Positions 34,787 through 42,747 of a stretch of DNA of 64,000 bases are shown in pieces (within the stretch, counting starts at the first letter, position 1; each line of letters starts with the position of its first letter). The notes beneath the pieces are model-generated. The model worked only from the letters and a program-made list of their open reading frames with translations. It made no database searches and was not told the origin of the DNA. Location of the stretch: NCBI RefSeq assembly GCF_017311415.1, contig NZ_JAEKIS010000008.1, positions 156,632 to 220,631 of the forward strand, given 5' to 3'. This DNA comes from Salipiger abyssi. GTDB lineage: Bacteria; Pseudomonadota; Alphaproteobacteria; Rhodobacterales; Rhodobacteraceae. The position numbers and the translations under genes are program-made.

Positions 34787-36846
34787 TGGCGTTTCTCCCG
34801 CTTGGCGTTGGTCAGGAGGAGGTTTCCGGCGGCATCGCAGCGGGCGGTAAAGCCCGGCGTCACAACCGTGGTCGTGTCGAACTGCTCGACCACGGCAGGG
34901 CCCGCGACGCTGTCGCCCGCGCAGAAATCCTCGCGGCGATAGACCGACGCCTCATGCGCCTGCCCGCCGTGATAGATCGGGCGGGTGCCGATGGCGGCGA
35001 GCCCCCCGGCGTCATCGCGCTGCCTTGCCGGCGGCAGCGACGGTTTCGCGCGGCGCCCAAAGACCCGCACCCGCAGCGACACCAGATCCACCGCCGCGTC
35101 GCGCTCGCTGTTGTGATAGAGCGCCTCGTAGGTGTCGTGGAACGCCTCGGCCAGCCGCTCCGGTGTCAGCGCGCCGATGTCGAGATCGGCGGGCAGCGTC
35201 ACGTCGACGTCGAAGGCCTGACCGGCATAGCGCATATTGGCCGAGCGCACGATTTCGATCCGCTCGATCATCGGGTTCTCGGCGGCGAGCGCGTCGCGGC
35301 CCTCCTGCTCCAGCTCGCCGTAAATCGCGCGCATGGTGTCTGCGTCGATCCCGGTCAGCGGTTTGCGCAGGCTGCGGATGTAATTGTACTGGTAATCGGC
35401 GATGGTGGCGCCGAGCGCGCACATGGTGCCCGGCGACGGCGGCACCAGGATCTGCCCGATCCCCACCTCCTCGGCCAGCAGGCAGGCATGGGTCGGACCC
35501 GCGCCGCCAAAGGCGATGAGCGTGAAGTCGCGGGGATCGAGCCCGCGCTTGGTCATCATCGGAAGGATGGCGCTGGTCATCGTCGCGGTGCCGAGGCGCA
35601 GAATCGCCTCGGAGGCATCTTCGGCAGAGCAGCCCAGCCGCTCCGCGATCCGCCCCACCGCGGCAAAGGCATTCTCTGCCTTGAGGCTCAGCGAGCCTCC
35701 GGCGAACTTCCCGGCGTCGATGTAGCCCGCCACCAGATAGGCATCGGTCACCGTCGCCTCGGTGCCGCCTCGATTGTAGCAGGCCGGCCCCGGCTCGGCA
35801 CCGGCGCTTTGCGGGCCGAGCTTGAGGATGCCGAAGGGATCGAACCAGGCGATGGAGCCGCCGCCTGCGCCCACGGCGAACACATCCACCGTCGGCATGA
35901 CGATGGGAAAATCGCCGATCTCGGCATCGGTGGAATAGACCGGCTCCTCATCGCGGATGATCGAGAAATCGGCGCTGGTGCCGCCGATATCCAGCGTCAC
36001 CGCGTCGCCGACACCGCTCAGCCCGGCGACATAGGCCGCCGCCACCACGCCCGAGGCCGGACCGGACAGCATGGTGTTGACCGGCTTGGCCTTGGCGCTC
36101 GACGCGCTCAGCACGCCGCCGTTCGACTGGGTGATCTGCAACGCGGTGTCGAGCCCGACCTCCTGCGTGTCGATCACCAGATTGTCGACATAGCGGCTCA
36201 TGATCGGCTGCACATAGGCGTTGAGCGAGGCGACGCTGGCGCGCTCGTATTCGCGGATCTCGGACCAGAGATCGGAAGAGCAGGAGAGGTAGAGATCGGG
36301 GCGCGTTTCGCGGATGCGCTCGGCGAGCTGCCGCTCCACCGCGTCGCTGTTATAGGCGCCAAGCAGGCAGATCGCGACGCTCTCGACCTCGGGCGCAAGC
36401 TGCGCGATCACGGCGTCGATGGCGGCGAGCCCGGCGGAGGCATCCGCGTCGTCGCCGCGCACCGGGATCTCATAGACGTCCTGACGCGCCACGATGGTCG
36501 AGGGCAGCGAGGCCTTGAGGTTGAAGATGTCCTTCTTCCGCAGCCGCGCGATTTCGAGAATGTCGCCATTGCCCGCGCTGACGATCAGCGCCGAGCGGGC
36601 GCCGCGACGTTCCAGCACGGCGTTCAGGGCGATGGTCTGGCCATGCACGAAATACGAAATCGCGTCCGGCGCGCTGCCCACCGAGGACATCAGCTCGCGA
36701 ATGCCGCGCGCCACTGCTCGGGACGGTGCGGAGGGCGTGCTGGCCACCTTGTGGGTATGCGAAGCGCCCCCATCCAGCGCCAGCAGGCTGAGATCCGTAA
36801 AGGTCCCCCCGATGTCGATGCCAAGCTGAAAACTTACGTCGCTCAC
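34783..36846 (-). CDS. Hydantoinase A/oxoprolinase-family subunit
   Basis: 687 residues. The actin-like ATPase phosphate motif QLGIDIGGTFTDLSLL lies at the N-terminus, followed by a Hydant_A domain with TLDIGGTSADFSII and FGGAGPTHACLLAEEVGI. It forms a complex with the downstream HyuB-type subunit. The start is GTG with GGGGAGG upstream. First gene of an eight-gene operon ending at 25951. The exact reaction (hydantoinase, oxoprolinase, acetone carboxylase-like) cannot be read from the sequence. Confidence 0.9.
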   Translation of the reverse strand: MSDVSFQLGIDIGGTFTDLSLLALDGGASHTHKVASTPSAPSRAVARGIRELMSSVGSAPDAISYFVHGQTIALNAVLERRGARSALIVSAGNGDILEIARLRKKDIFNLKASLPSTIVARQDVYEIPVRGDDADASAGLAAIDAVIAQLAPEVESVAICLLGAYNSDAVERQLAERIRETRPDLYLSCSSDLWSEIREYERASVASLNAYVQPIMSRYVDNLVIDTQEVGLDTALQITQSNGGVLSASSAKAKPVNTMLSGPASGVVAAAYVAGLSGVGDAVTLDIGGTSADFSIIRDEEPVYSTDAEIGDFPIVMPTVDVFAVGAGGGSIAWFDPFGILKLGPQSAGAEPGPACYNRGGTEATVTDAYLVAGYIDAGKFAGGSLSLKAENAFAAVGRIAERLGCSAEDASEAILRLGTATMTSAILPMMTKRGLDPRDFTLIAFGGAGPTHACLLAEEVGIGQILVPPSPGTMCALGATIADYQYNYIRSLRKPLTGIDADTMRAIYGELEQEGRDALAAENPMIERIEIVRSANMRYAGQAFDVDVTLPADLDIGALTPERLAEAFHDTYEALYHNSERDAAVDLVSLRVRVFGRRAKPSLPPARQRDDAGGLAAIGTRPIYHGGQAHEASVYRREDFCAGDSVAGPAVVEQFDTTTVVTPGFTARCDAAGNLLLTNAKREKRQ

Positions 36847-37201
36847 ATTGTCCTCCCCGAACGTCTGCGTTTCCCATTTCGTAACTTGATTCCATATTTC
36901 ATAATTTCGGTCAACCGGAGTCGCCGGGGAGAGACGCAGAAAACATGTATCGGGTCTGCGGCAAAAGCCGCGCCAGAGAGGATCGGGGAGGCGATAACCC
37001 TCTGGAAAACAGTTACTTTACTCAAAGGCGAAGGCCACAGCCGCGCGAGGGCGACACCGCCGCCCGCCGCGACCGCAGCTCCTGCCATGGCGGTTACGCT
37101 CTTGTTCGATTTTCGCGTAACGGGTGAGAGGGCGGCGGTGCCGCCCCCTTGCAGGGATATGTGCCGGACTGTCTCCATGCCCGTCTCCCCGCCCCGGCGC
37201 C
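36847..37201. other. Intergenic region between hyuA and nadC
   Basis: 355 bp. The first 80 bp next to hyuA are AT-rich and should hold its promoter; TTGACC with AATCAA 17 nt on (minus strand) is a possible match. Nearer nadC are an inverted repeat GTTACGC-N15-GCGTAAC (37093-37121) and a short hairpin GGGCGGC/GCCGCCC (37130-37146) downstream of nadC. No TTAG-N4-CTAA operator is seen, so the hyu operon is probably controlled differently from the phthalate genes. Confidence 0.45.
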
Positions 37202-38053
37202 TCAGAAATCCAGCCCGAGATCGACGGTGCCCGCCGAATGCGTCAGCGCGCCGGAAGAGATGTAATCGACCCCCGTCGCGGCGATCTCGGCCAGCCGGTC
37301 GAGACGGACATTACCGCTGGCTTCGGTCTTCATGCGGCCGCCGATCCGGCGCACCGCCTCGGCCATGTCCTCGGTGGTCATATTGTCGAACAGCACCGCC
37401 GCCGCGCCGCCGACCTCCAGCACTGCGTCGAGCTGCTCCAGACCGTCGATTTCGATCTCGACCACCACCATATGGCCGACATTGCGCTGGACGGCCTCCA
37501 GCACCGGGCGCACACCGCCCGCCGCCGCGATGTGGTTGTCCTTGATCAGGATCGCGTCCGAGAGCGAGAAGCGGTGGTTGAAGCCGCCGCCATGCAGCAC
37601 CGCGAGCTTTTCCAGGATCTTCAGGCCCGGCGTGGTCTTGCGAGTGCAGGTGATCCGCGTGCCGGTGCCCTCGACGGCGCGGACATAAGAGTTCGTCAGC
37701 GTGGCGGTGCCCGAAAGGCGACCGGCGAAGTTCAGCGCGACCCGTTCCGCCGCGAGGATGGAGGCGGCATTGCCGTTGATGCTCATCAGCCGGTCGCCGG
37801 GTTTGCAGGCGGTGCCGTCGAGGATCTCGATCTCGATCTCAAGGCTCGGGTCGATCAGCCGGAAGGCCAACGCTGCGGCCTGCATGCCGGAGACCACCGC
37901 CTCCTGCCGTGCGTTCAGGCTGGCGCGGTACTGGCGACCCGCCGGCAACACCGAGCGCGTGGTCACATCGCCGCCGGCACCTAGATCTTCCATGATCGCG
38001 TTGCGGATCGCGGGTTCGAGAATGATGTCGGGGACGGGTTCGAAATTCGGCAC
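37202..38053 (-). CDS. nadC: Nicotinate-nucleotide pyrophosphorylase (quinolinate phosphoribosyltransferase)
   Basis: 283 residues. Seen: EDLGAGGDVTTRSVLP, TCTRKTTPGLKILEKLAV, GGGFNHRFSLSDAILIKDNHIAA and DYISSGALTHSAGTVDLGLD, all canonical NadC segments including the substrate-binding Arg/Lys residues. Reaction: quinolinate + PRPP to nicotinate mononucleotide + CO2. GTG start with GAGGA 8 nt upstream. There is no nadA or nadB here; instead it follows an aldehyde dehydrogenase in a catabolic regulon, which is unusual. Either a salvage copy for external quinolinate or a paralogue with another role. Confidence 0.88.
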   Translation of the reverse strand: MPNFEPVPDIILEPAIRNAIMEDLGAGGDVTTRSVLPAGRQYRASLNARQEAVVSGMQAAALAFRLIDPSLEIEIEILDGTACKPGDRLMSINGNAASILAAERVALNFAGRLSGTATLTNSYVRAVEGTGTRITCTRKTTPGLKILEKLAVLHGGGFNHRFSLSDAILIKDNHIAAAGGVRPVLEAVQRNVGHMVVVEIEIDGLEQLDAVLEVGGAAAVLFDNMTTEDMAEAVRRIGGRMKTEASGNVRLDRLAEIAATGVDYISSGALTHSAGTVDLGLDF

Positions 38054-38252
38054 GGAAAAGTCCTCTTGGTTGGGTAGCTGCGGCCCCCGCACCGAACCTT
38101 CGGAACCTTGGCCGGAAGGCGGGGACGTTCGATGTAGCGCCTGCCATATGGCGGGCAGACGGCATCTGTCGGGGCCGCGCACCGCTCCCCCCGATCCCCG
38201 CGCCTGCCCGGTGTTGCGGGACGGAGCCGTCCGGCCCCGTGCCGCGCGGTGG

Positions 38253-39734
38253 TTATTGACCGGCCAGGTTGATGTGGACGTTCTTCTCGTGGGTGAAGGA
38301 GATCAGCTCGCCGATGCCCTCCTCGCGTCCGATGCCCGACTGCTTGACGCCGCCGAAGGGTGCCCCGAGAAAATGCCGCCCGACCTCGTTGATCCAGACA
38401 AAGCCCGCCTCGACCCGCGACGCGGCGCGGTGGGCGGTGACCAGGTCGCGCGTCCAGATCGCGCAGGTGAGGCCAAGCTCCAGCCCGTTGACCTCCTCCA
38501 GCATGGCGCTCTCTTCGCGCCATTTGCGCACGGCGAGCACCGGGCCGAAGATCTCTTCGCGGGCGATGGTCATCTCGGGGGTCACATCGGCAAAGATCGT
38601 CGGCGCGATGAAGCACCCATCTGCAAGATCGCCCTCGGTAACCGCATGGCCGCCGGTGACGGCGCGGGCGCCCTCGCTCTTGGCGCTCTCGATATAACCC
38701 ATCACCCGGTCGAACTGGGTGCGGCTGACGATGGCGCCCATGGTGGTCTCGGGATCGGTGGGAATGCCCGGCTTGTAGCGCGCGATCTTGTCGGCCACAT
38801 AGGATAGCACTTCGTCGTGGATATCCTCGTGCAGGAACGCGCGGCTGGTCGAGCCGCAGGACTGGCCGCACCAGCCGAAATTCATCCCGGCGACAAGCGC
38901 GTCGGCGATCTTTTCGGGCTTGCTGTCGGGATAGGCGATCAGGGCGTTCTTGCCGCCAAGCTCCAGCAGCACCGGCTTGACCGTCGCGCTGGCGCTTTTC
39001 ATCACCGCGCGCCCGGCGGGCACCGAGCCGATCAGCGTGACCTTGGCCACGTCCGGGTGCTCCGCCAGCCCTGCACCGGCCTCGACGCCGCCCGGCAGCA
39101 CGCTGAACACGCCCTTGGGCAGCAGCCCGTCGACGATCTCCGCCAGCCGCAGCGCCGAGAGCGGCGCCTGCACCGGCGGCTTGATGATCACCGAATTGCC
39201 CGCCGCCAGCGGCGCCGCCATCTTGCCGCCGCAGAACATGAACGGGTGGTTGAAGGCGAGGATCCGCGCCACCACACCCAGCGGCTCGCGCAGGGTCATG
39301 TTCACCCGTTCGGCGCCCATCGGAATGGTGTCACCCTTCATCTCGGTGACGAGACCGGCAAAGAGATCCATCTGCGCGGCGGCAATGGCGGCGTCGCCGC
39401 GCATCTCGGTATAGGGGTTGCCGCAATTGGCCGAGTCGATCATCGCCAGCTCGTCGCCATGCTTGCGCAGCAGGGCGGCGATTTCCTTCAGGATGCGCGC
39501 ACGCTCCAGCGGCGGCACATCGCGCCATTCCAGAAAGCCCTTGCGCGCGGCGGCGACGGCGGCGTCGACATCGTCGCGCCCGGCGGTCGCCACCGGGGTC
39601 AGCACCCGCCCCGTCGCCGGGTTCAGCGTGTCGTCATAAACTCCGCCCAACGGCTTGTGCCAGGCACCGCCGAAATAGAGATCGGCGTGCTGCGGCAGCA
39701 CCTGTTCGATATCGAAATTCAAACTGTCCGGCAC
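38253..39734 (-). CDS. Aldehyde dehydrogenase (NAD(P)+-dependent)
   Basis: 493 residues of the ALDH superfamily. Seen: ILAFNHPFMFCGGKMAAPLA, the general-base glutamate in LLELGGKN, the catalytic cysteine region GWCGQSCGSTSRAFLH, EEIFGPVLAV and GGVKQSGIGREEGIGELISF. GTG start with GGAGGA 7 nt upstream; an ATG-started extension upstream would run through the promoter. Closest in pattern to betaine- or 4-hydroxymuconic-semialdehyde-type enzymes. Preceded by a TTGACA promoter with TTAGATCTCTAA, so likely induced with the phthalate genes. Aldehyde substrate unknown. Confidence 0.87.
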   Translation of the reverse strand: MPDSLNFDIEQVLPQHADLYFGGAWHKPLGGVYDDTLNPATGRVLTPVATAGRDDVDAAVAAARKGFLEWRDVPPLERARILKEIAALLRKHGDELAMIDSANCGNPYTEMRGDAAIAAAQMDLFAGLVTEMKGDTIPMGAERVNMTLREPLGVVARILAFNHPFMFCGGKMAAPLAAGNSVIIKPPVQAPLSALRLAEIVDGLLPKGVFSVLPGGVEAGAGLAEHPDVAKVTLIGSVPAGRAVMKSASATVKPVLLELGGKNALIAYPDSKPEKIADALVAGMNFGWCGQSCGSTSRAFLHEDIHDEVLSYVADKIARYKPGIPTDPETTMGAIVSRTQFDRVMGYIESAKSEGARAVTGGHAVTEGDLADGCFIAPTIFADVTPEMTIAREEIFGPVLAVRKWREESAMLEEVNGLELGLTCAIWTRDLVTAHRAASRVEAGFVWINEVGRHFLGAPFGGVKQSGIGREEGIGELISFTHEKNVHINLAGQ

Positions 39735-39765
39735 GATAGCTTCCTCCCATCCGTCGTTGACTTCG

Positions 39766-39794
39766 AAATAACTTAGATCTCTAATAGATGTCAA
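39766..39794 (-). promoter_or_regulatory. Aldehyde dehydrogenase promoter with TTAG-N4-CTAA operator (site D)
   Basis: Minus strand: -35 TTGACA (39794-39789), 17-nt spacer, -10 TTATTT (39771-39766). Perfect TTAGATCTCTAA at 39773-39784 inside the spacer. The IclR gene starts on the other strand about 200 bp away. Confidence 0.7.
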
Positions 39795-39994
39795 GCAGCC
39801 GCATCTTTTCTCATGACCGCCCCCGAGAGGTGTCCGGTCAATCGCAGTCGCGCGGAGGGCTTGACCACGCGCACCCATCATGTGCAGGACTTAATACCGG
39901 TGCGAAAACCTCCCTCCGAAGACATGGCGGCACCGCGGTCCAGAGCGGAAAGGTCAGCCTGACGCCGTCGAAAAAAGAACAAAAGGAAAGCCGC

Positions 39995-40786
39995 GTGGAA
40001 GGAAAAGCCAGCTCTCGCCAAAGCGTTCAATCCGTCGTCGTCGGCGCCCGGCTTCTGGAGGCCCTTGCCCGCCAGAACGATGCGATGTCGCTCTCGGCCA
40101 TCGCCAAGGTCGCCGATATGGCCCCGGCGAAGGCTCACCGTTACCTCGCGGGCTTTATCGAAACCGGGCTAATCAGACAGAGCGAAACCACCGGACTCTA
40201 CGATCTCGGGCCGCTCTCTCTCGACCTCGGGCTGGCGGCGATCCGGAGGCTCGACGTTGTGGAGCTGGCCTATCCGCTGATGGTCGCCCTCCGCGAAGAA
40301 ACCGGCGAGACCACCTCGCTTTCGGTCTGGGGCAATTTCGGCGCGACGCTCGTGCGCTGGGTGCCGAGCAACGCACCGGTGAACATCACGGTAAATGTAG
40401 GCTCTGTTCTGCCGCTGCTGACGTCGTCGAACGGCCGCGTCTTTGCCGCGCATCTGCCGGCGGAGAAGGTCGAGCCGCTGATCGAAAAGGAGCTGGCCGA
40501 GAATGCCCCCGCGCTGGCGGCGGCGGGGATCGAGAAACGCGCGGATGTCGAGCGCATCCTGCAACCTGTGCGCGAGACCGGCATCGCGGCTGCGGTCGGC
40601 CTGGTGGTGCCCGCCATCGCGTCGCTGAGTTGCCCGATCTTCGACCGTACCAATTCGGTGGTCGCCGTGGTGACGGTGGTGGGCATCACGGGCATGATTT
40701 CGACCGATGCAGACAGTCCGGTCTCGATGAAGCTCCGCGACACCGCGCAGCGGATCTCGGAAATGCTCGGCGCGCGGGCGGGCTGA
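39995..40786 (+). CDS. IclR-family transcriptional regulator
   Basis: 263 residues, normal length from the GTG at 39995, which has AAAGGA 8 nt upstream; an extended frame from 39788 is unlikely. N-terminal helix-turn-helix (MSLSAIAKVADMAPAKAHRYL) and C-terminal effector domain (GETTSLSVWGNFGATLVRW, then VGLVVPAIASLSCPIFD). Divergent from the aldehyde dehydrogenase-nadC pair. Its effector is probably a small carboxylate. It is a second candidate, besides the MarR protein, for control of nearby genes. Confidence 0.88.
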   Translation: MEGKASSRQSVQSVVVGARLLEALARQNDAMSLSAIAKVADMAPAKAHRYLAGFIETGLIRQSETTGLYDLGPLSLDLGLAAIRRLDVVELAYPLMVALREETGETTSLSVWGNFGATLVRWVPSNAPVNITVNVGSVLPLLTSSNGRVFAAHLPAEKVEPLIEKELAENAPALAAAGIEKRADVERILQPVRETGIAAAVGLVVPAIASLSCPIFDRTNSVVAVVTVVGITGMISTDADSPVSMKLRDTAQRISEMLGARAG

Positions 40787-40873
40787 GCTCCGCCGGCGCC
40801 GCACCGCCATTGCCCACAACCACAGCGAGCAGAAAAGCGCCAATGCCGAGTGCGTGGATGGTGCCGCAAGCTC

Positions 40874-40909
40874 TTGGCAAAATCGTTCTTTATTGATTTA
40901 GTCACCTAA
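40874..40909 (+). promoter_or_regulatory. Promoter and operator of the MarR gene (site G), probably leaderless
   Basis: TTGGCA at 40874-40879, 17-nt spacer, TTTAGT at 40897-40902. The operator TTAGTCACCTAA (40898-40909) overlaps the -10 box and ends on the A of the ATG. No ribosome-binding site lies before the ATG, and transcription should start about at the ATG, so the mRNA may be leaderless. Confidence 0.68.
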
Positions 40910-41439
40910 TGAACGAACAGTCGACATGCCCCGGCCCATCCATCGAGTCGCCCCGAAGCGAAGAACGCCTGGCGCGGCTCGTACGCCTCGCCGCGCGCGG
41001 CTTCAACCGCTCGCTCCAGATCCGCCTGAACACCCAGAACGTGACCTTCGGGCAATGGATCTTTCTGCGCATCCTTTGGAACGAGGACGGGCTGTCGCAG
41101 CGCGAACTGAGCGAACGCGCGCATCTGACCGAGCCGACCGCGCACACCGCCCTGCTCCGCATGGAGGAACTGGGCTATATCGTGCGCCGGAACATCGAGG
41201 GCAACAAACGCCGCCAGCACGCCTTCCTGACCGAGCGCGGCTGGGAGCTGCGCGACCAGCTCGAGCCGCTGGCCGTCGAGGCCAATGATCTGGCTGTCGC
41301 GGGGCTCACCGAGGACGAGCAGCATATCCTGCGCAAAGCGCTGGCCACGATGATCCGCAACCTCGAACAGGACGAGGCGGACGCGGCGCGGCGCGGCATG
41401 CGCATGCCGCCGACCAAGGGCAAGAGCGCAGCGGAATAA
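40909..41439 (+). CDS. MarR-family regulator, candidate repressor of the TTAG-N4-CTAA regulon
   Basis: 176 residues. Winged helix: GLSQRELSERAHLTEPTAHTALLRMEELG as the DNA-reading part and RRNIEGNKRRQHAFLTERG as the wing. An N-terminal FNRSLQIRLNTQNVTFGQW helix forms the dimer region. Family knowledge: SlyA of this family binds TTAGCAAGCTAA, the same form as the recurring palindrome of this window, and one copy overlaps this gene's own start. Autoregulation and control of the phthalate genes are inferred. Ligand not known; phthalate or protocatechuate-like acids are plausible. Confidence 0.88.
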   Translation: MNEQSTCPGPSIESPRSEERLARLVRLAARGFNRSLQIRLNTQNVTFGQWIFLRILWNEDGLSQRELSERAHLTEPTAHTALLRMEELGYIVRRNIEGNKRRQHAFLTERGWELRDQLEPLAVEANDLAVAGLTEDEQHILRKALATMIRNLEQDEADAARRGMRMPPTKGKSAAE

Positions 41440-41482
41440 ACAGAAAACCGGCGCCCGGTTTCCCGCGCGCCGGCTGCTGTTT
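41438..41482. terminator. Bidirectional terminator between MarR and TAXI receptor genes
   Basis: Two-part stem: AAACAG pairs with CTGTTT, and CCGGCGC pairs with GCGCCGG, with short internal loops. It lies between convergent genes and has T/A-rich ends on both strands. Confidence 0.65.
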
Positions 41483-41496
41483 CTCCGGAAAGGCCC

Positions 41497-42486
41497 TTAC
41501 TTCAGAAGACCCAGCTCCTCGTAGGCCCGCTTTGCGCCGGGATGGAACGGCAGCGTCTTTTGCGACACCAGAAGCTCGGGCGTGAGCTGTTTCATCGCAC
41601 TGTGAACCGAACGGATCTCGTCGATATTCGTGGCGATATCCTTGGCCAGCGTATAGGCGGTTTCCTCGGGCATCGTGTCGGTGGTGACCAGCAGCGCGCC
41701 CAGGGCGAGCGTGTCGATGGGCTCGGCCTGGTTGGTATAGCTGCCGCCCGGGATCTCGTAAGACACGGTGCCGAATTTTTCGTTGGTCTTCTCGATGATC
41801 TCCTGCGGGATATCGAGCAGCACCACATCGGCGTTCTTGTCGACGCTCAGGAAGGACGAGTGACCGACAAAGATGCCGTTGATCACCATGTCGATCCGGC
41901 CGTCGGTCATCAGGTCGGCCTGCTGCGCAGAACCGCCGCGCACCATGACGCCGCCATTGCCCTCGATGGTCTCTTCGTCAAAGCCCACCTCGTCGAGAAT
42001 GTAGGTTGTGATATTGGCCACGATATTGCCGGCGTTGTTGTTGCCGACGCGGATCGCGGCGCCGGATTTCGCCAGATCGTCGAGGCTGTCGATATCGTAT
42101 TCGTCGGCGATGGATTTCCGCAGGAAGAAATGCATCGGCGCCCAATTATACATGTAGCCGATTGCCTGAAGCCCGGTGATCGGACCCTTGAACGGATCTT
42201 CGCCGTCGAGCGCCAGCTTGACTTCGGCATCGTGGGCCAGGCCCAGGTCGGTGCGGTTGCCCGACAGCAGGGCGATATTCGCAAACCCGCCACCGGTCGC
42301 CTGGTACGTGACGACCCCATCGGAATCCGACGTCTTTACCGCCCGGTCGATCCCCGCGCCCAGCAGCGACCAGAGCCCCGACGGGTTCCCCCCGGACAGC
42401 GTGACATTGAGGCTTTCCGCAGTGGCTCCGCTGCCCATGACACAGATGCCGATGGCAGCAAGAAACGTTGCTACTTTGGTTTTCAT
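41497..42486 (-). CDS. TRAP transporter TAXI-family solute receptor
   Basis: 329 residues. Signal peptide KTKVATFLAAIGICVMGS with cleavage near ATAES, then the TAXI domain: NVTLSGGNPSGLWSLLGAGI, LGLAHDAEVKLAL and IRVGNNNAGNIVANIT. Periplasmic receptor for a fused 4TM/12TM TRAP permease; none is adjacent, the matching type being at 23307-25208. I chose the ATG before the signal peptide. The promoter at 42563-42591 carries two operator-like palindromes, linking receptor and permease. Confidence 0.88.
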   Translation of the reverse strand: MKTKVATFLAAIGICVMGSGATAESLNVTLSGGNPSGLWSLLGAGIDRAVKTSDSDGVVTYQATGGGFANIALLSGNRTDLGLAHDAEVKLALDGEDPFKGPITGLQAIGYMYNWAPMHFFLRKSIADEYDIDSLDDLAKSGAAIRVGNNNAGNIVANITTYILDEVGFDEETIEGNGGVMVRGGSAQQADLMTDGRIDMVINGIFVGHSSFLSVDKNADVVLLDIPQEIIEKTNEKFGTVSYEIPGGSYTNQAEPIDTLALGALLVTTDTMPEETAYTLAKDIATNIDEIRSVHSAMKQLTPELLVSQKTLPFHPGAKRAYEELGLLK

Positions 42487-42525
42487 GTAGTCCTCCCTCT
42501 CAAACGCAGCACAGACATCGCATGA

Positions 42526-42591
42526 TAAGATCTCTAACATTAGATATCTATGTTACATCCTTTTTATATCTTCACCCCATCAACCAGTCAA
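42526..42591 (-). promoter_or_regulatory. TAXI receptor promoter with two operator-like sites (site E)
   Basis: Minus strand: TTGACT (42591-42586), 17-nt spacer, TATAAA (42568-42563), the best sigma-70-like match in the window. Downstream are TTAGATATCTAT (42540-42551, one mismatch to TTAG-N4-CTAA) and a weaker TAAGATCTCTAA (42526-42537). Both lie just past the expected transcription start. Confidence 0.7.
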
Positions 42592-42639
42592 CGACCAAGT
42601 TGGAGCGATATTCACAAATAAATTCAGGTAGATAGATCG

Positions 42640-42689
42640 AAAAAACGCAGCAAGAGTGCCCCGTCCCTCTGCCGGCGCGCTCTTGCGTT
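42640..42689 (-). terminator. Intrinsic terminator after the universal stress gene
   Basis: On the minus strand AACG and CAAGAG pair with CTCTTG and CGTT, with a 3-nt bulge in the second arm, and the hairpin ends directly in TTTTTT. It lies about 60 nt past the stop of the stress gene and isolates it from the TAXI receptor promoter. Confidence 0.75.
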
Positions 42690-42747
42690 CAAGCACGACT
42701 CCCGCTGGTCGTCGCAGCGCCGGACCACCCAGTTCGCCCGCAGCGAC

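Noticed and set aside
32774..34942. Plus-strand open frame of over 700 codons opposite hyuB
   Set aside because: Antisense shadow of a recognised gene, with composition typical of GC-rich non-coding frames and no ribosome site.
37130..37146. Terminator for the aldehyde dehydrogenase-nadC transcript
   Set aside because: The stem is only 7 bp with a 3-nt loop and no T-run follows on the minus strand, so it is mentioned only within the intergenic entry.
39788..39994. N-terminal extension of the IclR protein from an ATG at 39788
   Set aside because: The extension is low-complexity, overlaps the divergent promoter, and a GTG at 39995 with AAAGGA gives the normal IclR length.
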